A stretch of DNA of 64,000 bases from Neobacillus endophyticus (GTDB lineage: Bacteria; Bacillota; Bacilli; Bacillales; Cytobacillaceae). Made by a program: the position numbers and the translations under genes. Below are positions 8,427 to 16,864 of the stretch, one piece after another (the stretch's first letter is position 1; each line of letters starts with the position of its first letter). The notes beneath the pieces were generated by a model. That model saw only the letters and a program-made list of their open reading frames with translations. It was not told where the DNA came from and did not search any database. Where the stretch lies: the NCBI RefSeq assembly GCF_013248975.1, contig NZ_JABRWH010000001.1, forward strand, positions 3,864,001-3,928,000, in the 5' to 3' direction.

Positions 8427-8703
8427 GTTGACCATTCTTCAACTCCACCTAACTCCCGCTTCAAGCTCCTTAATAAAACTGTCCAACATATTATTTTATT
8501 GTAACTCTTATCATAAACTTTCCGTTGCTTAAATAAAATTTCGATAAGGAGTTTTCTATTTTTGGAAAATAGAGAGTAATTTATATTTTCACGTCTTTAT
8601 AGATTTATGCGGCAGTTATGGTTTTGTTTCCAAAAATTTTTAGCGATTTACTTTTTGGGCTGCCTTTTTAAGAATATTTCTATGAGTTAAAGGAAGTGAT
8701 GTC

Positions 8704-10356
8704 ATGAAGACTTACCGATGGATCAAATGGCGTAAACTTCTTCTCTGGCTGGCAGCCCTTCTTCTTATAGCTTTCCTCTTAATTGCAGGAGGCCCGACTG
8801 CATGGGGAATCGCGATTAGTATACTTAATGTTGCCATTCAGCTGCTCTTTGCCATGTTGTTCATGATTATTCAGTTTGTTGCCCTATTTTGGTTTTTAGC
8901 GAGGGGACGGACCTATTGGATTTTGCCTGGGGAAACAGGAACCACTTGGGATGATTACCGTGGAAATCCGGAGATTGTTGAAAATGCCGAGCGAATCGTT
9001 ACATTGCTAAAGGGTGTAAAGGAATTTAAGGAAATGGGTGGTGAGGCGATCCGCGGGTTATTATTGTGCGGACCTCCTGGGACTGGAAAATCTTATTTAG
9101 CCCAAGTCATAGCAAATGAGGCACAAGTACCGTTTGCCTACGCTTCAGCACCAAGTTTTCAAAATATGTTTTTTGGCGTAGGAAATTTAAAGGTAATGGG
9201 TCTATATAAAAAAGCACGCAAGCTCGCAAAAGTGTATGGGGCTTGTATCATTTTTATAGACGAAATTGATGCCATTGGTATGAGCCGCCAAACAGGCGGG
9301 GCAGGAGGAGGTATGTTGGGTGGATTAATGGGCATGGGAGGTTCAGGTTTGCTAAATGAACTCCTATTACAAATGGATCCCCCGAATATTGATAACTCCT
9401 GGTTTGCAAAACTGCTCCGTTCACTTGGGCTGAGACGCAAAAAGGCTGAGCGATTGGCGGTATTGACAATCGGTGCGACTAACCTTCCAGATGTTTTAGA
9501 TCAGGCGCTTCTTCGCCCAGGGCGATTCGATCGAAAGCTATGGGTGGATTCGCCGGATTATGATGGCAGGGTGGATGTATTTCAGTACTATTTGAAAAAA
9601 ATTAAGCGAGATGTAACGTTAACGCCTGAGAGGGCTGCACTCGATACCATTGGTTATAGCCCTGCGCAAATAAAACATATTGTAAATGAGTCTGTTGTTA
9701 TTGCCCATCAGCGCGGAGCACAATTATCAACCTATGAAGATTTTCGAGCTGCTATGGAGACTTATGAATGGGGGCTCAAACAACCGCTGCGTTCAATGAG
9801 TGATGATGAAAAGCGGAACATAGCTTATCATGAAGCTGGTCATGCGGTTGCTCAGTTTTTATTAAAACCTTATGAGCGTGTTTGGAAAGTGACAATCATC
9901 CGCAGGGGCGGAGCGCTCGGTCTTGCGGCTACGAAACCTACGCATGAACGTTATAACCGAAGTGATCGTGAGATTTTGGCTGAGATTCAAGTATGTTTGG
10001 CTGCAAGGGCAGTGGAAGAAGAGTTTCTTGGAAAAAAATTAAACGGGGTAACATCTGATTTGGAGCAAGCAACGCAACTTGCGGGGGCTTATTTAGGAAT
10101 TGTCGGCATGGGAGATGACCTTTTCAGCTGGCTTGCAGTTGGCTCCCATTCAGATGGTTTCCGTGCATTGCGAACGAAAATAAACATGCTTCTAAAGGAA
10201 GAAATGCTTAAGGTCAAGCAACTTGTCGTGGAGAATGCTGAATTTGTCCATACGATCGCAGCGGAGCTATTAAAACGCGGTGATTTGACTGGTGAAGAAA
10301 TTGAACAGATTCATAATCGAATTTATCATCAAGAACGGCCAGAATCATTTGAATAA
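8704..10356 (+). CDS. FtsH-like membrane AAA+ zinc protease
   Basis: A 550-residue protein with two N-terminal membrane helices (about residues 12-65), an AAA+ domain and an M41 peptidase domain. Walker A GPPGTGKS is at 123-130 and Walker B IIFIDEID follows; the second region RPGRFDR carries the Arg finger. The zinc motif HEAGH is at 376-380 and the distal Asp ligand lies in the TSDLEQAT segment, so it should be an active ATP-dependent protease. It is shorter than housekeeping FtsH (about 640 residues), has almost no extracytoplasmic domain, and has a Gly/Met-rich insert (GGAGGGMLGGLMGMGG) after Walker B. It is therefore best seen as a divergent paralogue. Substrates are unknown. Single gene with AAAGGAAGTG upstream of its ATG. 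Confidence 0.88.
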   Translation: MKTYRWIKWRKLLLWLAALLLIAFLLIAGGPTAWGIAISILNVAIQLLFAMLFMIIQFVALFWFLARGRTYWILPGETGTTWDDYRGNPEIVENAERIVTLLKGVKEFKEMGGEAIRGLLLCGPPGTGKSYLAQVIANEAQVPFAYASAPSFQNMFFGVGNLKVMGLYKKARKLAKVYGACIIFIDEIDAIGMSRQTGGAGGGMLGGLMGMGGSGLLNELLLQMDPPNIDNSWFAKLLRSLGLRRKKAERLAVLTIGATNLPDVLDQALLRPGRFDRKLWVDSPDYDGRVDVFQYYLKKIKRDVTLTPERAALDTIGYSPAQIKHIVNESVVIAHQRGAQLSTYEDFRAAMETYEWGLKQPLRSMSDDEKRNIAYHEAGHAVAQFLLKPYERVWKVTIIRRGGALGLAATKPTHERYNRSDREILAEIQVCLAARAVEEEFLGKKLNGVTSDLEQATQLAGAYLGIVGMGDDLFSWLAVGSHSDGFRALRTKINMLLKEEMLKVKQLVVENAEFVHTIAAELLKRGDLTGEEIEQIHNRIYHQERPESFE

Positions 10357-10363
10357 TGGTTAA

Positions 10364-10412
10364 AAAATCAATGCCCGTATTCTATTTCTTTGGATGCGGG
10401 CATTGATTTTCG
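10364..10412 (+). terminator. Terminator after the FtsH-like gene
   Basis: AAATCAATGCCCG pairs with CGGGCATTGATTT around a loop of about 19 bases. Confidence 0.8.
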
Positions 10413-10611
10413 GCGGATTTAGGGTGCGGTGAAGAAAACTTTATAGTGGTTATAATTTAATAGAATGTTTATTTTTAAGCATGCGGCTGGTTATACACTA
10501 GTTGATTGGAATGGAAAAGAATCACGAAATGTAAACAAATCAATAGTATATAAAAGTTACTTCTATCTATCATTCTTTTTGCATAGATTTTTGATAGAAG
10601 GAGGGGCTTTA

Positions 10612-11763
10612 ATGAAAAAATCTAAACAGCCAAGCTTGATTCTTCATGTCAATGGTGCACTTTGTTTCGTAGTTTTCGTCTTTCTCTTTATTGCGGGTAT
10701 GACAACAGTTCTATCTGTGAACATGTCTTCCGAATCAGTCGGCCAAGTGCTGGATTCCTCAGCAGATTTAAATAAACTTTATTTGTATTTTTTTGGAAGT
10801 GAAAATAAATATTATATTCAAGACCGCAGTGATATAAAAGAGATTCCGATCACTAAATTAGGGTTTCAAATCGCAACAAATATTAAGATAAACGATGTCA
10901 GAACGCTGCTTGATAGAGAACTGCCTGGTTTTTCAGATTTTAATACAAAAATTGAAGTGGCTGGTCAGGGGACCGATTTAACGAATCTTCCGATTGAGTC
11001 TGCACCCCCGATGGACGTCCTATTAAAAAATAGACAAATATCCGAAAACGCAATTAAGGATAATCAAAATAATGGCCAAACAACACCGCCAGCGGAAACG
11101 ACGAATGGAAAAAAAGTGGTTTATATCTATCATACACATAGTTGGGAGTCCTATTTGCCATTATTGAAAAATGTGACCAATCCGGATGATGCTGTTAGTT
11201 CCAACAATAAGGTCAATGTAGTCGGTGTGGGGGATATGTTAGTTAAAGATTTAGAGTCTGAAGGAATCGATTCTGAACATAGTACGATTAATGCGGCAGC
11301 CAAACTCAATGAAAAGGGATGGGACTCCAACAGTGCTTACAAACTTTCTCGAGGATATGTGCAGGAAGCTTTTGCTGATAACAAGGATTTAACATATGCC
11401 ATCGATATTCATCGAGACTCAATCAGAGGCGCAAAAACAACGATCACCATTAATGGAAAAAGTTATGCAAGGCTAGACTTTATTCTGGGCGAGTCCAATC
11501 CCCACTTTAAGGAGAATCTTGAATTCGCTAAGGCGCTACATGAGGCTCTTGAGAAAAAATATCCAGGATTAAGCAGGGGGGTTCTTTCTAAAAACAAGAG
11601 TATGGGCAACGGCCTATACAATCAAGATCTATCACCAAGATCCATTTTAATAGAAGTTGGCGGTGTAGATAATAATTATCAAGAATTGAAAAATGCGATG
11701 GAAGCTTTTGCAGAGGTATTTAGTGAGTATTATTGGAAAATGAAAAATGCTGGGTCCTATTAA
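10612..11763 (+). CDS. spoIIP: Stage II sporulation protein P (SpoIIP)
   Basis: A 383-residue cell-wall amidase/endopeptidase of engulfment; SpoIIP works with SpoIID and SpoIIM at the septum and around the forespore. The N-terminal membrane anchor, the IYHTHSWESYLP motif near residue 175 (zinc His) and AIDIHRDS near 265 are diagnostic. I set the start at the ATG with a GAAGGAGGGG site; the frame stays open 49 codons further up without coding character. It is not next to gpr, the usual neighbour of spoIIP, so it may be a second copy. A sigma-E-like -10 (ATACACT) occurs near 10493-10499 but the matching -35 is poor. Confidence 0.93.
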   Translation: MKKSKQPSLILHVNGALCFVVFVFLFIAGMTTVLSVNMSSESVGQVLDSSADLNKLYLYFFGSENKYYIQDRSDIKEIPITKLGFQIATNIKINDVRTLLDRELPGFSDFNTKIEVAGQGTDLTNLPIESAPPMDVLLKNRQISENAIKDNQNNGQTTPPAETTNGKKVVYIYHTHSWESYLPLLKNVTNPDDAVSSNNKVNVVGVGDMLVKDLESEGIDSEHSTINAAAKLNEKGWDSNSAYKLSRGYVQEAFADNKDLTYAIDIHRDSIRGAKTTITINGKSYARLDFILGESNPHFKENLEFAKALHEALEKKYPGLSRGVLSKNKSMGNGLYNQDLSPRSILIEVGGVDNNYQELKNAMEAFAEVFSEYYWKMKNAGSY

Positions 11764-11853
11764 CAAAAAGGTATCTTGTTAATAGCTTGCGTGGAGGGCT
11801 TGTGAAAGATTAAATACTAGTTCTCCTCATGGGTAGAAATTAGTACAGTAAAC

Positions 11854-11916
11854 AAAAAAATGAGTAAAATCCTGTAAAAGCAGGATTTTACTCTATTAAA
11901 AGGGGGTTGGTTCATT
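11854..11916 (-). ncRNA. Hairpin element, copy A (terminator plus C-rich motif)
   Basis: On the minus strand AATGAACCAACCCCCTTT (11916-11899) is followed by a strong AGTAAAATCCTG/CAGGATTTTACT hairpin (11863-11892) and a T7 run (11860-11854). A near-copy lies 168 bases away. The form suits a small RNA with a C-rich single-stranded motif and intrinsic terminator. The hairpin also sits 100 bases after spoIIP and could end that transcript, though the plus-strand side lacks a T-run. Transcription is not shown. Confidence 0.4.
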
Positions 11917-12021
11917 CACAACCTTTATATTAAATGTTAAATATGAACAAAGTATGAAATAAATTAGAAATATTTCTTAAAACTTGGACCTGTAAGAATA
12001 AATGACCAGTTTCATTCAGGG

Positions 12022-12085
12022 CAAAAAAAAGGCAAAATCCACATGGGATTTTACCAAAAAAAATGTTAAAGGGGGTTGGTTCATT
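12022..12085 (-). ncRNA. Hairpin element, copy B (terminator plus C-rich motif)
   Basis: Same layout as copy A: AATGAACCAACCCCCTTT on the minus strand (12085-12068), then a GGTAAAATCC/GGATTTTGCC hairpin (12031-12055) and a T8 run (12030-12023). The 18-base C-rich motif is identical in both copies while the hairpin has changed, which suggests the motif is the conserved part. Confidence 0.4.
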
Positions 12086-12175
12086 TACATTCTTAATCCT
12101 AAAGGACAAAGCTTAACTTTTACTTAACATTTAAAAACAAGGATCAAAAAATGAAAAACTTCTATGGCTTTAATG

Positions 12176-12385
12176 TCAGATGTTTTTTCTATAAAGTTCT
12201 CCTACAAAGATCCGAGTTTTTCTAAATGTTTCCTCTGAACTGCCCCCTACCTTCGCAATATCTGCCTCATCTAGAAGATGATCATCCGCACCAGGTATTC
12301 TAATTCTGTCTCCATAACAATAAATGGCTCCTTGCTCAAACATGTTTTCAATGGATTAAAACAGGTATGCGGCAGGATCAAAAAG
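12176..12385 (-). pseudogene. Remnant of an unidentified gene
   Basis: A minus-strand frame reads LFDPAAYLF, an in-frame TAA (12356-12358), then 60 more coding-like residues including YCYGDRIRIPGADDHLLDEAD and SSEETFRKTRIFVGELY, ending in TGA at 12176-12178. There is no ribosome binding site and no open frame farther upstream. It looks like the decayed C-terminal part of a gene; I do not recognise the family. The copy B hairpin 90 bases downstream could have been its terminator. The rest of 11764-12551 has no other gene. Confidence 0.4.
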
Positions 12386-12551
12386 CGTGTTTTATGCACT
12401 TTGTTTTGTTCATCCTAGCATAATGAATTTTCTACGTAAATTAACAACTAACACCCAATTTGAATACAATTAACAAAACACTTTCTCTGGAACGGGATGG
12501 ACGGGGAGAAGCCCTTGCTCCTAAAAAAACTGCTTAATTGGAGGGGATCAC

Positions 12552-13019
12552 TTGTACATTGAGTACGAATATACCTTTGGTTTGCCTAGGCAAATTGTTT
12601 GGAACTATTTGATGAAGGAAGATATCATAAGAAAATCCCTACCAGGGTGTAAATCTTTTTTAGTAAAAGATACAGGTAAATACGTGACAGATGTAGAAAT
12701 CAGTGCAGGTCCTTTGCAGGATATATTTACGATCGAGATTCTGCTGGAAAAAGAGAAATCCCCAGCCTATTTTCAGCTGAGGATGAAAGGAAAAGGTAAT
12801 ATCGGGGAATTCGCAAGTAATGCAAAGTTATTTTTAAAAGAGATACAGAATAGTACCCTAATAAGTTGTAAAGCAGATGCCCAAGTGACTGGGGCAGCGG
12901 CTCTTGCCGGCCAGAGGATTTTGGTGTCAGCGGCCAGTAAGGGGATGGATCATTTTTTTCAAACTGTAGAAAAAGAAATAAAAATTACTCTCTATCAATT
13001 AAAACGGGGAGGAAGGTGA
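12552..13019 (+). CDS. CoxG-like SRPBCC protein
   Basis: A 155-residue protein of the CoxG (carbon monoxide dehydrogenase subunit G) branch of the START/SRPBCC fold. Family features are the N-terminal LPRQIVWNYL, the SLPGCKSF motif, a GKGNIGEF segment, and the long C-terminal helix with TGAAALAGQRILVSAASKGMDHFF. The start is TTG with GGAGGGG 5 bases upstream. CoxG proteins usually accompany molybdenum hydroxylase genes and are linked to enzyme maturation or membrane recruitment, but none is present here, so this is an orphan copy with unknown partner. It is convergent with the CotB-like gene; the two stops are 36 bases apart. Confidence 0.8.
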   Translation: MYIEYEYTFGLPRQIVWNYLMKEDIIRKSLPGCKSFLVKDTGKYVTDVEISAGPLQDIFTIEILLEKEKSPAYFQLRMKGKGNIGEFASNAKLFLKEIQNSTLISCKADAQVTGAAALAGQRILVSAASKGMDHFFQTVEKEIKITLYQLKRGGR

Positions 13020-13055
13020 CCCTATTTCAAAAGAGTGTCGTCATCTGGTGAGTTT

Positions 13056-13757
13056 TTATACAGTTGAATTAGGGTTTGTTTTTGCTAGATTCCGGAAAAA
13101 CTTTTCCATTGATGTCATGAGCTCTGATAGGTTTGGATCTTCACTTGAGGACGGTACTACTGCTCTTTCATTGAAACTTTGTGAATCTGATTGTTCATAA
13201 CGGCTAAATTCTCTTCCTCTTTCACTTCGTCTGCGAGCGTAGCTTTCTTCGTAACGAGAACTGCGCTCATCATACTCTGAATTAGTAAATTGATTCGTAT
13301 TCTGATTATTGGATTGTTCTTCTTCAGCCTTTTCAATTTTTAGGCCATAGCTTATATTTTTGATATGGAACATGGAAAGGCGTACGATTTCCTCCTTGTT
13401 AATAAGGGATACATAGTCATTAGTTACTTCACTGAGTACGCCCTCTAGTTTTTCAGGGCCTCCCCGATTAATTTTTACCCATTGAAATTTTAAAGAATCC
13501 AGAATTCCTTGAAAGTTATCGGCTTTTTTAAAATCGAATCCTTCTGGAATCTCCAAATTCAGCGCCAATTTTTCTGTTAAACTGTCCGTAATACTTTTTA
13601 TGTGATGAATAGGGTAATATATAACTCCATCTTCCTCCGTAAGTACGACAAGATGATCCACATACACATCTAAAACAATTGCGATCCTCGATTCAGGTCC
13701 ACCGCGATCAATTTTAACTGTTTTACCTACTAAATAATTTAATACTTCATTACCCAT
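13056..13757 (-). CDS. Spore coat protein, CotB-like
   Basis: A 233-residue protein with two tandem copies of a short beta-rich domain: VKIDRGGPES...YYPIHHIKSI in the first (about residues 12-60) and VKINRGGPEK...MFHIKNIS in the second. The Arg-Gly-Gly-Pro-Glu and His-x-Ile-Lys motifs are those of CotB-type spore coat proteins. The C-terminal third is low-complexity, rich in Ser, Arg, Glu and Tyr. Unlike Bacillus subtilis CotB it lacks long Ser/Lys repeats. I chose the ATG at 13755-13757 with AAGGGGG upstream; the frame runs 39 codons further without coding look. No clear sigma-K or sigma-E promoter could be assigned. Confidence 0.82.
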   Translation of the reverse strand: MGNEVLNYLVGKTVKIDRGGPESRIAIVLDVYVDHLVVLTEEDGVIYYPIHHIKSITDSLTEKLALNLEIPEGFDFKKADNFQGILDSLKFQWVKINRGGPEKLEGVLSEVTNDYVSLINKEEIVRLSMFHIKNISYGLKIEKAEEEQSNNQNTNQFTNSEYDERSSRYEESYARRRSERGREFSRYEQSDSQSFNERAVVPSSSEDPNLSELMTSMEKFFRNLAKTNPNSTV

Positions 13758-13861
13758 CTTAAGTTTCCCCCTTGGAAAAATATAAATATTAACACTGCAT
13801 CTATATGTGTCATGGAATGATGTTGTCCTAATAAAATAGCCTGTTTTTATTTTTAGGGCAG

Positions 13862-13910
13862 AAAAAAAGCTCATTTGCCTATGAAAATAAAACGATAGGC
13901 ATGAGCTTTT
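13862..13910 (-). terminator. Terminator after the 491-residue membrane protein gene
   Basis: AAAAGCTCATGCCTAT and ATAGGCAAATGAGCTTTTTTT on the minus strand pair around a 12-base loop (one bulged base pair region) and end in T7. It lies between the minus-strand gene at 13979-15454 and the CotB-like gene, making them separate units. Confidence 0.85.
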
Positions 13911-13978
13911 AACGCAGAACTATTTGAGGAAATTGAATATATACACATTTCTTTCTTGGTCAAATTTGGATCAGGTGA

Positions 13979-15454
13979 TTATCCTTTGTCTTTCGTTGAA
14001 GACAACACAGTTTGTTCCACCCATTTTTTTCGTTCTTGCCGTTCTGTACTCCATTGATAGATGTTCCGAAATCCGAGGATGAGTGAAACGATCACCCCGC
14101 TCATTGCTACAAATAAAGCGAAATATTCCAGAGGATTATAGTTCAAAATGTGGCGCCAATTAATTTTTCCAGCAAAATCACCAATGACAACGCTCATGCC
14201 GAACATTTGTCCGATAACAGAGTAGAGTGTCAAAATTAATAACAGCAAGCTGTCCTTTTTTGTATTCGCATTTTCCTGATATTTAAATAAGCTGTACAAA
14301 GTTTGTTTTGCATCGTTATACAATAATTCGATATTGAAAATTCTCCTGAGATGATTGTATATATCACGGCCTTGTGATTGTGAGGCAATTTCTGAAAAAA
14401 AGTAATTAGCTGTAAAAGAATTGATGGCATAAATCAATCTTTCCATTTCTTTTTCATCCCGATCGATATTCAAATCCGCAAAGGAATGTGCAATTTTTAA
14501 TAGAACGATTTTATGAAATAAATTTAAAAGCAGCGCATAATAGAATTCGCCATAAACTTGGCTGATCAGCTGTGTCACTTTCTCCGAATTTTCATTCGTC
14601 ATACAGATAAAACTATGTTCTTCCATCGTAAAAAAAGTATTGGGCTCCCAGCGATGATAGGAGTGTTTCTGTAAATAATCAGTGATATAAGGAAGATTGT
14701 TGGCACTGACATATGGTTTTCCTTCATTTGACAAACCGCAAAGGCCGACTCCGCGATAAACATCAACTAAATCATAGGATGATGTTTCTTTAATAGAAAT
14801 AAAAGATTGGACATACATTCTGGCATCTTCAAAAAAGGGAAATGGTTTAAAGTGTGCTTTATTGGGATCTTTTAAAGTAAAATATTTCATCACACTTTGA
14901 TAGAGATGGTCTAAAACAAAATGGCTTACTTGCTTAAAGATTTTCCCATCACATTCAATTTCTGTTTGCAAATCTCTTTTATTTTTCGGCTCAAGAACAC
15001 GGAAACGAGCTGCAAACTCAGTAGCGTTGGAAATGGTTAAATCATCAGAATTCATTAATTCGGTGCGGATCGTTAAAAATCCCAATTCATATGGACAAAG
15101 GTTTATGTCAATGGAGAGAATTTGAAAGGGGATTTTGATAAGATCTGTCATTAAAACACCATGGATATTAAGTGCTTTGGAATATCTCTGGATTCCTTTC
15201 TCATATTCTGAACTTGGAAAAAGTATTTTATTGGTAAATGGAAGAAAGTAGGATCTCATATCCTGATGTGAGACACAAAATTGTCCGTAGTACCTATTTT
15301 CATCCTCTTCATGTTTTAATTGGAAGTGTTTATAATCGTCCTTCAATAAAATAGGAATGATGTCCTTCTCAGTACCTGCCTTAAATGAAAAAGGAAGAAT
15401 AAACTGAAAGAGTGCCACATCAACACTTTTCTCACGAACTTTCATTTGTTGCAT
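13979..15454 (-). CDS. Uncharacterised protein with C-terminal membrane helices
   Basis: A 491-residue protein I do not recognise. About 390 residues of mixed alpha/beta character with no signal peptide are followed by two hydrophobic segments (SLLLLILTLYSVIGQMFGMSVVI and ALFVAMSGVIVSLILGF) and a basic, charged tail. The layout (large cytoplasmic domain, two helices close to the C-terminus) recalls CorA-like proteins, but the GMN motif is not present, so I do not assign it to that family. The ATG follows an AAAGGA by about 10 bases. It is monocistronic, divergent from the queCDE operon. Confidence 0.7.
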   Translation of the reverse strand: MQQMKVREKSVDVALFQFILPFSFKAGTEKDIIPILLKDDYKHFQLKHEEDENRYYGQFCVSHQDMRSYFLPFTNKILFPSSEYEKGIQRYSKALNIHGVLMTDLIKIPFQILSIDINLCPYELGFLTIRTELMNSDDLTISNATEFAARFRVLEPKNKRDLQTEIECDGKIFKQVSHFVLDHLYQSVMKYFTLKDPNKAHFKPFPFFEDARMYVQSFISIKETSSYDLVDVYRGVGLCGLSNEGKPYVSANNLPYITDYLQKHSYHRWEPNTFFTMEEHSFICMTNENSEKVTQLISQVYGEFYYALLLNLFHKIVLLKIAHSFADLNIDRDEKEMERLIYAINSFTANYFFSEIASQSQGRDIYNHLRRIFNIELLYNDAKQTLYSLFKYQENANTKKDSLLLLILTLYSVIGQMFGMSVVIGDFAGKINWRHILNYNPLEYFALFVAMSGVIVSLILGFRNIYQWSTERQERKKWVEQTVLSSTKDKG

Positions 15455-15628
15455 CTCTGATTGATCCTTTCTATTAATGATATCTAAAATAACTTACCCT
15501 AAATTTGTTTGGCCTAACCAATATGGATTAGAACAAGAACTCACATATGGATGCAGAAATATGTCGACAGAACGCAGAAATAATTGTAGAATAATTTCAT
15601 ATGTTTAATATAAAATCCGCTAAATGCG

Positions 15629-15664
15629 GTAGAGGTTCTAGCTACCCTCTTAAAAAAACTAAGG
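15629..15664 (+). promoter_or_regulatory. preQ1-I riboswitch
   Basis: The compact class I preQ1 aptamer is visible: AGAGGTTCTAGCTACCCTCT followed by the A-rich TAAAAAAACTAAGG tail that forms the pseudoknot. It lies 60 bases before queC, so preQ1 feedback on the synthesis operon is expected, with the adjoining hairpin as the expression platform. Confidence 0.96.
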
Positions 15665-15700
15665 AAAACAGGACTGCTTTCTTTAGTGGTCCTGTTTTCC
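15663..15700 (+). terminator. Expression-platform hairpin of the preQ1 riboswitch
   Basis: GGAAAACAGGAC pairs with GTCCTGTTTTCC around a 14-base loop. The 5' arm overlaps the end of the aptamer, as expected for ligand-dependent switching. The T-run after the stem is short, so termination by this hairpin is likely but not certain. Confidence 0.75.
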
Positions 15701-15720
15701 TGTCCAAAAGGAGAATCCAA

Positions 15721-16380
15721 ATGAAGAAAAAAGAAAAAGCTGTCGTCGTATTCAGCGGCGGCCAGGATAGCACCACATGTTTGTTTTGGGCTTTAGAGCG
15801 ATTTGAAGAAGTAATCGCCGTTACCTTTAATTATAATCAACGCCACAAAGCAGAAATAGAATGTGCAAAAAATATTGCAAATGAACTTGGTGTCAGGCAC
15901 CATATTTTAGATATGTCTTTATTGAATCAGCTGGCTCCGAATGCTCTTACTCGTGATGATATTGAGGTTAAAGAAGGGGAAAATGGAGAACTGCCATCTA
16001 CATTTGTTCCAGGACGTAACCTTTTATTTATGTCTTTTGCAGGGGTCCTTGCAAGCCAGGTTGGGGCAAAGCATATTATTACTGGAGTTTGTGAAACAGA
16101 TTTTAGCGGGTACCCAGATTGTAGGGATATCTTTATAAAATCATTAAATGTCACGTTGAATTTGTCAATGGATCAAGAATTCGTTATTCATACTCCATTA
16201 ATGTGGCTAAATAAAGCGGAAACTTGGGCACTTGCAGATGAGTTACATGCATTGGATTTTGTCCGGAATCAAACATTGACTTGTTATAACGGGATTATTG
16301 CCGATGGCTGCGGCGAGTGCCCTGCCTGCAAGTTAAGGAAACGTGGCTTGGAACAATATCTAAGCACAAAAGGGGAGTGA
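15721..16380 (+). CDS. queC: 7-cyano-7-deazaguanine synthase QueC
   Basis: A 219-residue cytosolic ATP-dependent enzyme converting 7-carboxy-7-deazaguanine and ammonia to preQ0 in queuosine synthesis. The PP-loop SGGQDS is at residues 12-17 and the C-terminal zinc cysteines are in [22 protein letters not shown]. The ATG has AAAGGAG upstream; the frame extends upstream through the riboswitch, which is not coding. First gene of queC-queD-queE, controlled by the preQ1-I riboswitch. Confidence 0.97.
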   Translation: MKKKEKAVVVFSGGQDSTTCLFWALERFEEVIAVTFNYNQRHKAEIECAKNIANELGVRHHILDMSLLNQLAPNALTRDDIEVKEGENGELPSTFVPGRNLLFMSFAGVLASQVGAKHIITGVCETDFSGYPDCRDIFIKSLNVTLNLSMDQEFVIHTPLMWLNKAETWALADELHALDFVRNQTLTCYNGIIADGCGECPACKLRKRGLEQYLSTKGE

Positions 16381-16387
16381 TTATCAC

Positions 16388-16864
16388 ATGTATGGCTTTC
16401 GAATCGTGGATAAACTCCAAAAAATAGATGAAGATATCAATCGAAATCAATTAAAATATCATTCCAAACGAGTACTTGTTAGTAAGGAATTTACCTTTGA
16501 TGCTGCCCATCACCTCCATTGCTACGAGGGAAAGTGTAAAAACCTGCATGGTCACACATATACAGCCGTATTGGGTGTGAGTGGTTTTGTGGATGAACGC
16601 GGCTTAATGATGGATTTTGGGGATCTAAAGGATATTTGGAAAAATGAAATTGAAATTTTTCTTGATCATCGATACTTGAATGAAACGCTGCCTCCAATGA
16701 ATACCACAGCTGAAAATATGGTGGTATGGATTTATGAAACACTGTCGGCATCTCTAAAGGAACGGAAGGACCAATATGATGGCTGCAGGGTAGAATTTGT
16801 CCGCCTTTATGAAACACCAACCAGCTATGCTGAAGCAAGACGGGAGTGGATGGAAGTTGAGTAA
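16388..16864 (+). CDS. queD: 6-carboxy-5,6,7,8-tetrahydropterin synthase QueD
   Basis: A 158-residue enzyme of the PTPS/QueD family that turns dihydroneopterin triphosphate into 6-carboxytetrahydropterin. The zinc and catalytic residues appear in FTFDAAHHLHCYEGKCKNLHGHTY, with a later LDHRYLNE and the Glu-containing VRLYETPTSYAE near the end. The ATG is 7 bases after queC with AAAGGGGAG upstream. The N-terminal extension of about 30 residues before the KEFTFDAAHH core is a little long but is common in Bacilli. Confidence 0.96.
   Translation: MYGFRIVDKLQKIDEDINRNQLKYHSKRVLVSKEFTFDAAHHLHCYEGKCKNLHGHTYTAVLGVSGFVDERGLMMDFGDLKDIWKNEIEIFLDHRYLNETLPPMNTTAENMVVWIYETLSASLKERKDQYDGCRVEFVRLYETPTSYAEARREWMEVE

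Noticed and set aside
8427..8520. Short minus-strand frame ending in EAGVRWS
   Set aside because: Only 16 codons, no ribosome binding site and no neighbouring signal.
15601..15720. N-terminal extension of QueC
   Set aside because: It translates the preQ1 aptamer and its hairpin; QueC proteins start at the [14 protein letters not shown] segment.
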